Positions 1 to 7,050 of a DNA stretch of 24,796 bases are shown piece by piece. A program made the translations under genes and the position numbers. Positions within the stretch are counted from its first letter, which is position 1. Each line of letters starts with the position of its first letter. The notes beneath the pieces are model-generated. The model searched no databases and was not told the DNA's origin. It saw only the letters and a program-made list of their open reading frames with translations. Location of the stretch: positions 1 through 24,796 of the forward strand of contig JBECKR010000088.1 in the NCBI GenBank assembly GCA_040235415.1. The letters run 5' to 3'. Origin of the DNA: JBECKR01 sp040235415 (GTDB lineage Bacteria; Acidobacteriota; Polarisedimenticolia; Polarisedimenticolales; Polarisedimenticolaceae).

Positions 1-8
1 GGACCACG

Positions 9-611
9 ATGCTCGGCTGTTTCCTAGTCGGCATCATCGGCGTCACCGCCCTCTACATCATCGGCACGATCGGCACGAACACGTCGACGCCAAGCGGAAG
101 CTCGATGAGCTCCACGCCGAGGTCCTCAACGTTCTACAACACAGCATCGTCGCTGAATGTCCGCGCCGAACCGAAGCCGGACGCCAAGGTCGTGGGGAAG
201 CTCGGGTTTGGCGAACAGGTGCAGGTCACGGCTGGGACGGAGACGACGGGAGGCGAGCACACCTGGGTCAAGGTGAAACAGGGATGGGTCGTCAAGGACT
301 ATCTAGCCACCAAGCGACCCCTTAGTGAGCAGGAGAAAATCGCCGGGAAGGTGCCGCAGCAGAGCGGTTGGGACGGCTCATACCTGGAAGTAAAACAGTA
401 CCTGCGCGAGGCGATGCACGATCCCTCGAGCCTCGAATGGGAAGGATGCACCAAGGTGTTCTGGGAAAAAGATCGACAGGCGTACCTAGTCGGCTGCATC
501 TATCGCGGGAACAACGCATTCGGCGCCAAGGTCAAGAACGCCAACTGGTTCATCATCAAGCATGGAGTGGTGATCGATACCAAGGAGTCGGACGCCTACT
601 CCTGGAAATAG
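9..611 (+). CDS. membrane-anchored bacterial SH3-domain protein
   Basis: The 200-aa product has one hydrophobic N-terminal segment (about residues 4-23), likely a membrane anchor or uncleaved signal, then a Ser/Thr-rich linker. A bacterial SH3-like domain follows at about residues 43-98, with the typical LNVRAEP...WVKV...GWV pattern. The C-terminal part (about 120-195) resembles the domain often placed after such SH3 repeats (YLREAMHDPSSLEW, then YRGNNAFGAKV). SH3b domains usually bind peptidoglycan or other envelope ligands, so a periplasmic or surface role is inferred. The ATG at 9 lies so near the window edge that no ribosome-binding site is visible, and the frame is open upstream, so the true start may lie outside. 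A 70-bp IS-derived remnant follows directly. Confidence 0.75.
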   Translation: MLGCFLVGIIGVTALYIIGTIGTNTSTPSGSSMSSTPRSSTFYNTASSLNVRAEPKPDAKVVGKLGFGEQVQVTAGTETTGGEHTWVKVKQGWVVKDYLATKRPLSEQEKIAGKVPQQSGWDGSYLEVKQYLREAMHDPSSLEWEGCTKVFWEKDRQAYLVGCIYRGNNAFGAKVKNANWFIIKHGVVIDTKESDAYSWK

Positions 612-617
612 AGCTAC

Positions 618-692
618 CGTAGTCCGCCAGGTTCGCCGCAAAAGGTTCGTTGTTCCCGCAGGTGCGCATCCTGGTCCCGCTGGAGAGTAGCC
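618..692. mobile_element. approximately 75-bp IS-derived miniature remnant (copy A)
   Basis: It begins with an IS-end-like sequence (GTAGTCCGCCAGG) that recurs at 908 on the plus strand and at 22132 on the minus strand. It keeps the shared stretch CGTTGTTCC-GCAGGTGC and closes with CGCTGGAG-AGTAGC, which matches the left-end terminus of the copy at 18503-18729. Only the two ends remain, with no transposase sequence. Its GGAG sits 9-10 nt ahead of the ATG at 697 and may be that gene's ribosome-binding site. Boundaries are approximate. Confidence 0.5.
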
Positions 693-696
693 AGCC

Positions 697-900
697 ATGT
701 TTCCGTCACCCGCGCATGTCGTCTTGTTCATACTCAGCCCAGCGGGGATCGTTGGTTACTTTTACTTTCGACGCTTTGAGGTTGGTGACCCAAAATCTCT
801 TAAAAACGTCGTGATTCGCATGAGCCGTGAGACAATGCTCATCGCAGGGATAGGAGGGATTATCGTATTCCTGAGGCTTTGGCTTATGAGCCGGGGGTGA
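697..900 (+). CDS. small two-helix membrane protein, hypothetical
   Basis: The 67-aa product has two hydrophobic stretches (about residues 7-23 and 46-63) separated by a basic loop (FRRFEVGDPKSLKNVVIRMSR), so it is probably an inner-membrane hairpin protein. I recognise no family. The ATG is preceded by GGAGAG at a suitable distance, and that Shine-Dalgarno appears to lie inside the upstream IS remnant. The gene is bracketed by two IS-derived remnants and has the same orientation as both neighbours. It could be a small envelope or toxin-like peptide, but nothing in the sequence decides this. Confidence 0.5.
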   Translation: MFPSPAHVVLFILSPAGIVGYFYFRRFEVGDPKSLKNVVIRMSRETMLIAGIGGIIVFLRLWLMSRG

Positions 901-907
901 GCGGAGC

Positions 908-1131
908 TGTAGTCCGGCAGGCGCACCGTAAAGCGTCCGTCGTTCCTGCAGGTAAAAGTCTTGTTCGACTTGACGAGGTCGGGCCAGTGCCGGGGTAGAC
1001 GAGGAGAGGCCAAGCGGCGCATGCTAGGCGCCTGCAAGACGGGGGAGCTTGATCGCAGCATTCAGTGCTCGAAGGGGTTCCGGCACTGAGAGACCGAGTA
1101 ATTTCGTTGGCGAATTCCAGCGGGACCCACA
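908..1131 (-). mobile_element. IS-derived miniature element with truncated transposase start (copy B)
   Basis: Read on the minus strand, this holds a transposase leader and start codon at about 1023 encoding MRRLASPRLPRHWPDLVKS, which matches the N-terminus of the intact-looking transposase beginning at 24157 (MRLSTPPRLPRDWPNLVKS). After that the coding frame is lost, and the segment ends at 908 with TGTAGTCCGGCAGG, close to the GTAGTCCGCCAGG end at 618. It is therefore a deletion derivative keeping about 160 bp of left end plus about 60 bp of right end. The outer boundary near 1131 is an estimate. Confidence 0.65.
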
Positions 1132-1715
1132 GAGATGTCGGCGGACGCCGTGAGGAAGGGCTCGCCGCACTTGTGGCGATCTTGGCGGTGTGCGTGGCGG
1201 GACTACTGGCCAGCTGTACGGGAAGCGACGTTTCGACCCCGGTTCACGTGTTCCGTTTCGAGTATGGTCGGGACGATTCGGCGGAGGTAGCTGCGGTCCA
1301 GCGGATTCTCTGGTCGAAGTGGACGGCGAGGAGGACAGGTTCCGTCGTCACTGAGACGGGGACGGCTGGAGGAGGCGTGACAGTGGTCACGTTTACAGTG
1401 ACCATCGACGCGCGCGGCGATCGCGGCGTGAACGCCGTCATCGAGCGCGGCTACCGGAATCTTCAGACAGGAAGGTGGGAGACGAAGCGCCAGATTCGGA
1501 CTTTCGTTGGAATGCACCGCATCCGGCCCTTGGGATCGCGTTCGCGCGAAGAACCAGTGAGAATTGATCCAGATGCGGTCGTGGACCCGTCAGACTACTG
1601 GATCGTTCTCGAAGGAGAGTCTGGAGAGGCTGATCTGATCGTTCCGCGATTCCTCGACTACGATCGCAACCCCCCTCCTCCTCTTAGCGCACACGGAGGA
1701 ACCCCGCCCCTGTGA
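1065..1715 (+). CDS. putative lipoprotein with disturbed N-terminus
   Basis: A hydrophobic helix ending in the lipobox LLASC (Cys codon at 1215) marks a lipoprotein signal. The mature part has no domain I recognise. The N-terminal region is doubtful: residues 1 to about 20 are encoded inside the IS remnant ending near 1131. A more natural start, ATG at 1135, encodes MSADAVRKG in another frame and would join the signal helix only if the G run at 1157-1159 were one base longer. The reading frame closes with a TGA at 1713-1715 that belongs to the next IS end (from 1711), after a Pro-rich tail, so the 3' end may also be truncated. It may be a decaying gene, a sequencing indel, or a gene starting at TTG 1107. 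Confidence 0.5.
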   Translation: MLEGVPALRDRVISLANSSGTHRDVGGRREEGLAALVAILAVCVAGLLASCTGSDVSTPVHVFRFEYGRDDSAEVAAVQRILWSKWTARRTGSVVTETGTAGGGVTVVTFTVTIDARGDRGVNAVIERGYRNLQTGRWETKRQIRTFVGMHRIRPLGSRSREEPVRIDPDAVVDPSDYWIVLEGESGEADLIVPRFLDYDRNPPPPLSAHGGTPPL

Positions 1716-1768
1716 TCCCCCCGAAATTCTGTCCGGCATCTGACCGAAAACCGGTAGAGGAATTCGCC
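1711..1768. mobile_element. IS right-end remnant (solo)
   Basis: The segment TGTGATCCCCCCGAAATTCT, then GTCCGGCATCTGACCGAAA and GGAATTCGCCC, matches the ends at 18503-18563 (nearly base for base) and 19932-19985 (more diverged). No left end follows here. It supplies the stop codon of the upstream lipoprotein gene, so the insertion or a later deletion set that gene's present 3' end. Confidence 0.6.
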
Positions 1769-1825
1769 CACGACCCCGTCGGCCTGGAATGGCTCACGAA
1801 GGCGAGGCCGGCGAGCGGGTCGTGG
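1768..1825. repeat. inverted repeat beside the integrase gene
   Basis: CCACGACCC at 1768-1776 is exactly complemented by GGGTCGTGG at 1817-1825, with an inner matching pair GGCCT (1781-1785) and AGGCC (1805-1809). The structure starts 14 bp downstream of the integrase stop codon. It could be a transcription-blocking hairpin, although no T-run follows, or part of a recombination site for the integrase. Confidence 0.5.
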
Positions 1826-1838
1826 ACGTGATTCCCAA

Positions 1839-2423
1839 CTAGCAATTCAGCCTGCTGAGCTTCGAACGCATCTCTTGGTCGGAAGGATGCGTATACACCG
1901 TCGTCGTCAGCGGGCTCGCATGCCTCGCGAACCGCTGCGCCAGGAACAGGTCTTTCGTCGCCCGGTAGACGTTCGTGACGGCCGAGTGCCGCAGGGCGTG
2001 GAAGCCGTAGAAGCGATCGAAGCCGGCCCGCTCCTGCCACTGGTGCCAGAGGTGCTGGACGCGCCGCGGTGAGAGGCGCCTCCGGGACTGCGAGCAGAAC
2101 AGCGGGTCCGCCGGCGCCAGCCCTTCGCCACGCTGCTTCTTGTACCTCCAGAACCGCCGCAACTTCGGTACGAGCCGATCCGGCACGAACACGTCGCCCA
2201 CGCGGCCCCGCTTGGCGATCTCGCGGCGGACAAGGACCCGAGCCTTCGGCGTGCCGTCTGGGGCGAACACGTCGCCGACGTTGAGGCCGAGCAGCTCCGA
2301 GAGGCGGAGGCCGGTGCCGAGCGCCATCGAGATGATCAGGGCGTCGCGGGGGTGGCCGCCGACAACACGCAGGACTCGACGCTGCTCGTCGGCGGTCAGG
2401 GTCGGGGGACTGAGGTAGGGCAT
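1839..2423 (-). CDS. compact tyrosine recombinase/integrase, catalytic domain only
   Basis: The 194-aa protein carries the full tyrosine-recombinase active site: Arg40 in TGLRLSELL, a beta-hairpin Lys71, His142 and Arg145 in HALRH, His168 in RFARHAS and Tyr177 in TTVYTHP. Such enzymes cut and rejoin DNA through a 3'-phosphotyrosine link to integrate, excise or resolve mobile DNA. It lacks the arm-binding and most of the core-binding N-terminal domains of phage integrases (usually 300-400 aa). It resembles the short recombinases of small mobile elements and may need a partner. The ATG at 2423 has GAGGTG just upstream. The gene overlaps the 3' end of the next gene by 28 bp, suggesting translational coupling. 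Confidence 0.85.
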   Translation of the reverse strand: MPYLSPPTLTADEQRRVLRVVGGHPRDALIISMALGTGLRLSELLGLNVGDVFAPDGTPKARVLVRREIAKRGRVGDVFVPDRLVPKLRRFWRYKKQRGEGLAPADPLFCSQSRRRLSPRRVQHLWHQWQERAGFDRFYGFHALRHSAVTNVYRATKDLFLAQRFARHASPLTTTVYTHPSDQEMRSKLSRLNC

Positions 2424-2995
2424 GGCGGCACCTCGTAGCGGTCCTCGAATCGTCTCTCAAAGTTGATGCGGAGGTTCGACGTCGCGCTCGATGCGCGAAG
2501 GTCCGCAACGTAATTACTGAGCGCTCTCTGAAAATCTCGGAACAGAGCATCCGGATCGATCTGGACCACACCGTCCTCGATTCTCAGTGGCGGTCCGTCG
2601 AAGAACTCAAAAGCCCCTCGTTCGACGGTAAGTCCGTGCGCGAGGCTGTTGCGGAACCCCCACAGTATTCCTTCGTGCTGGTCATACACAGGCCCCAGGA
2701 AACCACGAACAAAGGCCTTGAAACGGCCAAAGTTGCTCGTGCCCAGCGGGGCGCAGAAGCTGCCGAGAGCTTCGACACCGTTGAACAACACAGACCCGAA
2801 CAATAGCAGTGACCAAAGATCATCTTGCGTTCGCCCGCGGTCGCGAGGCTTTAGAGCCCGCAACGGTTCGACGAGCATGTTCTGAAACCTAAGAACGAAC
2901 CATGTGACCCTACCCTCGAAGGACAAGGACACCAGGTTCTGTCGGTCCCTATCTGCGAATAGCGTGAAGTCGAGTCCTTCAATCTGAACCGCCAT
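2396..2995 (-). CDS. hypothetical protein with HEPN-like Rx4H motif
   Basis: The 199-aa product is mostly helical by composition. Near residues 114-121 it has FRNSLAHG, which fits the Rx4-6H signature of HEPN-fold proteins, with a polar residue after the Arg. HEPN domains often are RNases in toxin-antitoxin, Abi and CRISPR-associated systems, but many are inactive, and one motif is not proof of the fold. The start is ATG 2995 behind GAGGGTG. The gene lies directly upstream of, and overlaps, the integrase, so the two are probably co-transcribed. No adjacent antitoxin-like nucleotidyltransferase (MNT) is seen. The function is unassigned; a growth-control or defence role carried by the integrase unit is an inference. 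Confidence 0.6.
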   Translation of the reverse strand: MAVQIEGLDFTLFADRDRQNLVSLSFEGRVTWFVLRFQNMLVEPLRALKPRDRGRTQDDLWSLLLFGSVLFNGVEALGSFCAPLGTSNFGRFKAFVRGFLGPVYDQHEGILWGFRNSLAHGLTVERGAFEFFDGPPLRIEDGVVQIDPDALFRDFQRALSNYVADLRASSATSNLRINFERRFEDRYEVPPCPTSVPRP

Positions 2996-3076
2996 GGACA
3001 GCACCCTCAATCTCTCGGGGTCCGGGTTGCTTCTGAGCTGCGTCGATCATCGTATCGCGCCTCTAGGATCGGCTCG

Positions 3077-3361
3077 TCACACGACTCGGGCCAGTATCCG
3101 CCTCACGGCCGCCGTGTTGGCCCGCAGCAGATCGAACGCCTCACGGGTCGCCGTGCTGCCCGGCGCGAACTCGACGTTGAGCACGGCCTCGGCGGCGTCG
3201 CAGAGATCGCGGGCGTAGGCGATCAGCTCGACGACGGCTGGATCCCGACGATCCGCAGCAACAGCACCCGCCAGCCGATCCACGGCTTCGACGAGGGCAG
3301 GCAGGGTGTGGTCGTAGAACTGCCGGCCCATGCGTGTTTGAAAGAACTGCACTTCTGTCAT
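3077..3361 (-). CDS. small helical protein of the recombinase module
   Basis: The 94-aa product starts MTEVQFFQTRMGRQFYD. I believe similar short proteins with this N-terminal motif accompany DUF2924/serine recombinase modules in other bacteria, though this is from memory. No catalytic motif is visible, and it reads as an all-alpha protein. The ATG at 3361 overlaps the stop of the upstream HTH gene as ATGA, so translation is coupled. It may be an accessory or directionality factor for the recombinase, but this rests only on synteny. Confidence 0.65.
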   Translation of the reverse strand: MTEVQFFQTRMGRQFYDHTLPALVEAVDRLAGAVAADRRDPAVVELIAYARDLCDAAEAVLNVEFAPGSTATREAFDLLRANTAAVRRILARVV

Positions 3362-3747
3362 CCGTCCTCCTCGGGAAGGATCGCCCTCCACATCGCGACC
3401 TGCCGATCCCACACCGGTTCCGCCGCGAGCGGTCGTAGCTGACGCTCGCTGATCGGGTCCCGGCCCTCGACGATCAGCGGAGCGGCGAGGATCGCCCCCT
3501 GGATCTCGGGCGCTAGCAGGGTGAGGTTGGCGATCTGTGTCACTCTCGCCCGGGTGAGGCCCATGACCTCGGCGGCGTGGGCGAGGTCCCGCAGCTCGCC
3601 GGCGCGGACCATTGCGTCGATCTTGTGCGCCAGCGCCAGCAGCCGGGCCACCCGGGGCACACGGCCCACGGGCTCCACCGGGACGGGTCGGGGCCGTCGA
3701 CCGAACTCGACGTCGTAGCTCAGCGTCGCTGCAACTCTACGCGACAC
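3358..3747 (-). CDS. HTH DNA-binding protein of the recombinase module
   Basis: The 129-aa product has a clear helix-turn-helix at about residues 52-82 (DLAHAAEVMGLTRARVTQIANL), similar to ParB or KorB-type HTH units. The start is GTG 3747, decided by AAGGAGG at 3754-3760 with a 6-nt spacer. This start lies inside the 3' end of the recombinase gene (11-bp overlap), while the stop overlaps the next gene's ATG. The arrangement indicates one polycistronic message. A role as transcriptional regulator or recombination accessory factor is inferred from the HTH and the position. Confidence 0.75.
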   Translation of the reverse strand: MSRRVAATLSYDVEFGRRPRPVPVEPVGRVPRVARLLALAHKIDAMVRAGELRDLAHAAEVMGLTRARVTQIANLTLLAPEIQGAILAAPLIVEGRDPISERQLRPLAAEPVWDRQVAMWRAILPEEDG

Positions 3748-5320
3748 CGTCGACCTCCTTGGCGAGCTCGGCGATGCCCGACAGCCGGAAGTCGATCTCG
3801 AGCCGCTTGATCGCGCCGTCGTATCGCACCGCCGCGATCAGGAGCCGCAGCACACGTTCCTTTTCGGGCGTGAGCAGCGCGTCCCACACCGGATCAAACG
3901 CCTCCAGCGCACGAGCCAGGTCGGTCGGGTCGAGGTTCTGGGCGTCGAGGTCGGCCTGTTCGGCGCGGATCTCGGCGAGGCGGTTCTCGATCGTGTGGAC
4001 ACGCTGTTGCGCCTCCTCCAGCTGGCTTTGAACGGCGGTGCGGGCGGCACCGTTGGTGTCCGTGAGCGTGGCGACGAGCTTCTCGATGGCGCGGCGGGTC
4101 TCGGCGAGGCTGCGGTCGAGACGCTTGGCCTCGGCTCGGAGCCCACGGCGCTGCGCCTTCACCTGGGCGACCGCCTGCTCGAAGGTCGCCTTCTGCAACT
4201 CGGGGTCCGCGCCGACGCAGCGGATGCGGTCGACGACGAACGCTTCGACCTCGTCGGCCGGGAGCGACTTCGTGGGGCAGGCGTCGAAACCGCGCCGCTG
4301 AGCGTTGCGGCACGTGTAGTAGCGGTGAAGCTTCGCGCCGCGCCTGACCGGGTGGAAGACCATCGCGGCGTTGCAGGCCGAGCACCGGAGGAGACCCCGT
4401 AACAGGGCACCATGGCGGTTCCGACGCCCCGACCCGCCCGTGCTGCCGTTTTCGGCGAGGATCGCGTCGACGCGCGCGAACAGCGCCTTCGAGACGATCG
4501 CGGGATGCTCGCCGGGGAACGTCTCCTCCGCGAGCTTCTGCAGGCCGATGTAGATCGGGTCCGTGAGGAACCTGTGCAGAGTCACCCGGTCCCAGGTGCC
4601 TCCACCGCAGACGCGGCCGGACTTCGTTGTCCACGTCTTCTTCGACCAGCCGCGACGGTTCAGCTCCTGGGAGGTGGCAACGAGCGACTCGAGGTCGCAA
4701 TAGAGTTCGAAGATCGCCCGAACCTGCTGTGCCTCCACGCGGTTGACGAGGAGCTTCCCGCCTTCGGGCGCGACGTTGAAACCGAGCGGGGGACGACCGC
4801 CGGTCCAGCGGCCTCGGCGTCGGGCCGCTCTCATCTTGTCGCGCGTCCGTTCGCCGATCAGTTCGCGCTCGTACTGGCCGAAGCTGACCAAGACGTTGAC
4901 CATCATTCGGCCGTGCGGGGTCTTGGTGTTGATGGACTCGGTGACCGAGACGAGCGCGACGCCGTGCTTCTCGAGGTAGGCGTGGATATTTAGGAAGTCG
5001 ACGAGCGAACGCGAGATGCGGTCGAGTTTGTAGACGAGGACGGTATCGAACGACCCGCCGGGGACGCGTGCCAACAGCTGCTGGAGGGCGGGACGATCGG
5101 TCGTGCCGCCGGAGTATCCGCCGTCGTCGAACCGGTCCAGGAGCACCGACCAGCCTTGGCTGACTGCGAACGCCTCGCCTCGCTCGCGCTGGTTGTCGAG
5201 GGTGGTGAAGTCGCGGTCCAAACCCTCGTCGGTGCTCTTCCGCGTGTAGACGGCGCAGCGGACGGGAGCCGCGACGGTTGCGACCGCCGCCAGGGCTCGA
5301 CCGTCCCGCCGCCGGGTCAT
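3737..5320 (-). CDS. large serine recombinase
   Basis: The 527-aa protein has an N-terminal resolvase/invertase catalytic domain with nucleophile Ser29 in AVYTRKSTDEG. Further motifs are DGGYSGGTTDRPAL, KLDRISRS and SFGQYERELIGERTRD. A recombinase DNA-binding domain (GRPPLGF...) follows, then a zinc ribbon (CSACNAAM...YYTCRN...CPTKS) and a long coiled coil (about residues 385-460) typical of large serine integrases. These enzymes join attP and attB by concerted double-strand breaks with a 5'-phosphoserine link. The chosen ATG at 5320 overlaps the DUF2924 stop (TGATG). The frame extends 17 codons upstream, but that part overlaps the neighbouring gene and lacks conserved residues. No truncation is seen. 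Confidence 0.92.
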   Translation of the reverse strand: MTRRRDGRALAAVATVAAPVRCAVYTRKSTDEGLDRDFTTLDNQRERGEAFAVSQGWSVLLDRFDDGGYSGGTTDRPALQQLLARVPGGSFDTVLVYKLDRISRSLVDFLNIHAYLEKHGVALVSVTESINTKTPHGRMMVNVLVSFGQYERELIGERTRDKMRAARRRGRWTGGRPPLGFNVAPEGGKLLVNRVEAQQVRAIFELYCDLESLVATSQELNRRGWSKKTWTTKSGRVCGGGTWDRVTLHRFLTDPIYIGLQKLAEETFPGEHPAIVSKALFARVDAILAENGSTGGSGRRNRHGALLRGLLRCSACNAAMVFHPVRRGAKLHRYYTCRNAQRRGFDACPTKSLPADEVEAFVVDRIRCVGADPELQKATFEQAVAQVKAQRRGLRAEAKRLDRSLAETRRAIEKLVATLTDTNGAARTAVQSQLEEAQQRVHTIENRLAEIRAEQADLDAQNLDPTDLARALEAFDPVWDALLTPEKERVLRLLIAAVRYDGAIKRLEIDFRLSGIAELAKEVDGVA

Positions 5321-5811
5321 CAGCGCTTCCTCTTTCGCTCGGTGAGCCCGAAGAACAGACGGCCATTCCACTTCTGGCCTGTCACCGCGAACGCGACGGC
5401 CGACAGCGATCGGTAGGCTTGGCCGTCGTACTCGAAGCCGTCGTCGAGCGTGACGACGCGGATCTCGGTGCCGTGGTAGCGACGCGAGAGCACGGTGCCG
5501 GGCGTCGGACGCTTGGGGTCGCGGATCGGCCTGGGGCGAGTGCCGCGCGCGTCGTCGTCGATGGAGACGACGCTGGCTGGCGTCCTCGCGCGCTGGAACC
5601 GATCGGGGGCGAGCTCGGCGATGCGTTCGCGGGCGAAGTCGGAGAGGCCACCGCGGTCAGTTTCCTGAAGGCGCCAGGCCAACCTCTTCCACAAGTAGTC
5701 GCGGTTCCGGGAGCGCGTCGGCTCGCCGTAAAGCCGCAGCCACTCGGCCTGCAACTCCCCGACGGGCATCGCCCGAAGGCGTTGGATCTGCGCGAGGACG
5801 CTCTTGCTCAT
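5320..5811 (-). CDS. DUF2924 domain protein
   Basis: The 163-aa product matches the DUF2924 pattern: an ELQAEWLRLYGEPT segment, a RDYLWKRLAWRLQE helix, then a C-terminal beta-rich part with PTPGTVLSRRYHGTEIRV, FEYDGQAYRSLSAVAFAVTG and WNG-RLFFGL. The family is typically encoded next to serine recombinases in prophage and island modules, and its biochemical role is not established. The C-terminal half resembles a small DNA-binding domain, so it may help the recombinase bind DNA (inference). The start is ATG 5811 with AGGAGG 5 nt upstream. It is the first gene of the four-gene minus-strand operon ending at 3077. Confidence 0.88.
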   Translation of the reverse strand: MSKSVLAQIQRLRAMPVGELQAEWLRLYGEPTRSRNRDYLWKRLAWRLQETDRGGLSDFARERIAELAPDRFQRARTPASVVSIDDDARGTRPRPIRDPKRPTPGTVLSRRYHGTEIRVVTLDDGFEYDGQAYRSLSAVAFAVTGQKWNGRLFFGLTERKRKR

Positions 5812-6148
5812 CGAGTCCTCCTGGGCACACAAGGAGGGCTCTTTGGGCGCCGGACATCAAGTGCTTTCTGCCCCTGGGAGCGCGAGGAAACGGCCTGATC
5901 ACGCCGCTTTAGCGTCAACCGTAGAAAGCCCCGGGCGAGCAGTGTCGCCAAGTCCGCAGACTCGGCTAGGGCGGTGCGAGATTCGAGTTTGTTCATCGTC
6001 CCGGAGGTTAACGCCGTGCCGTTCCGCGACTTGTTGCGCTGAAAAAGCCCTCGACCCGACGAGACTTCGCGAACACTGAACGGCGGGTACATCGCGGTCG
6101 CTGGCGGGGAGCTACTTCGTTGTACTGTTAACCACGAGGTCAATTTGC
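5812..6148. other. divergent intergenic region, no gene seen
   Basis: This 337-bp gap lies between the leftward recombinase operon and the rightward replication/packaging block, so it should contain at least one promoter in each direction. Two GTTAAC hexamers occur (near 6007 and 6127). I could not identify a convincing sigma-70 promoter, hairpin or RNA gene, and the short frames in it do not look like proteins. Confidence 0.4.
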
Positions 6149-6991
6149 GTGGCGCATCGCGTGCTTCATTTCTCCGGACTCAAGCCCGGCACACACACGT
6201 GGTTCTACAATCGCCGAGGCGCGCAGGTTCGGATCGAGCCGGGTGCGTGGGTCATCGTTGACGATGCCCGGAATCCCTTCTGGGAACGCTGGGTTCGGGA
6301 CGGCGAAGCTACAGAGGAGATCGCAGTACCGGACGGTGTTGTGTGCCTCGACGAGAACGCGGATCCGAGGCGCCCGATCACCGACGAGGCACCGAGCAAC
6401 GAGCCCCTCCCGTGGGGAGCCTTCGCGATTCTCGGGGGCAGGATCCCGATCTATCGGCGCACCAAGAGTGGGCTCGAGGAGTTCCACGTCACCGACCTTT
6501 CGTCGAAGGTGATCGAGCGGATCCGACTCCAATTCATGCCTCGGGACCTCCCCGGGTTCCGGTATGTCGATGCTCGACGGGATCGACGGGCAGGGCGGAA
6601 GGTAGCGCGAGTGAAACCGCCCTTCGAGGTCAATTTCCTTGTGCTCGTGCGTCTCGCCTGGCTGCGTTGCCGTCGCGATGTGGAACGGAAGCTGCGACGC
6701 GACAAGGCAGTTTGGATGAAGTACCAAGCGTGGGAATCCCAGATGGGTCTCAAGTCCGACAAGTATTCGGCACCCGGGCTTCGTGAGATCCGGGAGAGCG
6801 TCGAGAGCGCGACCGCGGAGGTGCTGTACCGATGGGAGCTTCTCGCGACGCCGAAGCTTCCGAACCGCGTGACCCTGTACCGCCAACTCAAGAACTGCGG
6901 CCTCGAAGTCCGCGACCTCGACGTAGCGATCGCGTGTACTTGGGATGAAATCCTCGAGAGCGGGCGCCACCGGTCCCGACACCGCTCCTAG
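6149..6991 (+). CDS. hypothetical protein, first gene of the replication block
   Basis: The 280-aa product starts at GTG 6149, preceded by GAGGT at about 8 nt. The N-terminal 120 residues are beta-rich (FNRR-like WFYNRRGAQVRIEPGAWVIVDDARNPFWERW). This is like short phage or island proteins with a small SH3- or Tudor-like barrel, but I cannot name a family. The C-terminal half is basic and helical (ARRDRRAGRKVARVKPP, LRCRRDVERKLRRDKAVW) and could contact nucleic acid. It is followed 59 bp later by the Toprim gene on the same strand, so a role in replication or its control is possible. Function is unknown. Confidence 0.6.
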   Translation: MAHRVLHFSGLKPGTHTWFYNRRGAQVRIEPGAWVIVDDARNPFWERWVRDGEATEEIAVPDGVVCLDENADPRRPITDEAPSNEPLPWGAFAILGGRIPIYRRTKSGLEEFHVTDLSSKVIERIRLQFMPRDLPGFRYVDARRDRRAGRKVARVKPPFEVNFLVLVRLAWLRCRRDVERKLRRDKAVWMKYQAWESQMGLKSDKYSAPGLREIRESVESATAEVLYRWELLATPKLPNRVTLYRQLKNCGLEVRDLDVAIACTWDEILESGRHRSRHRS

Positions 6992-7050
6992 CCCCGCCCG
7001 GCGGGATCCCTTCCGCCTCGGATTTCAACGCAACAATTGGCTCGGGGGCC

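Noticed and set aside
618..1768. Integron-type gene cassettes with attC sites
   Set aside because: The recurring spacers lack paired RYYYAAC and GTTRRRY cores and no integron integrase is present. They carry IS termini and transposase starts instead.
3894..5366. 490-aa Arg/Pro-rich minus-strand ORF in another frame of the recombinase gene
   Set aside because: Its composition is typical of out-of-frame GC-rich DNA and it overlaps a well-supported serine recombinase.
6140..6982. 280-aa minus-strand ORF opposite the 6149 gene
   Set aside because: The two frames are nearly co-extensive. The plus-strand frame has better composition, a GTG with a GAGGT upstream, and fits the direction of the next genes.
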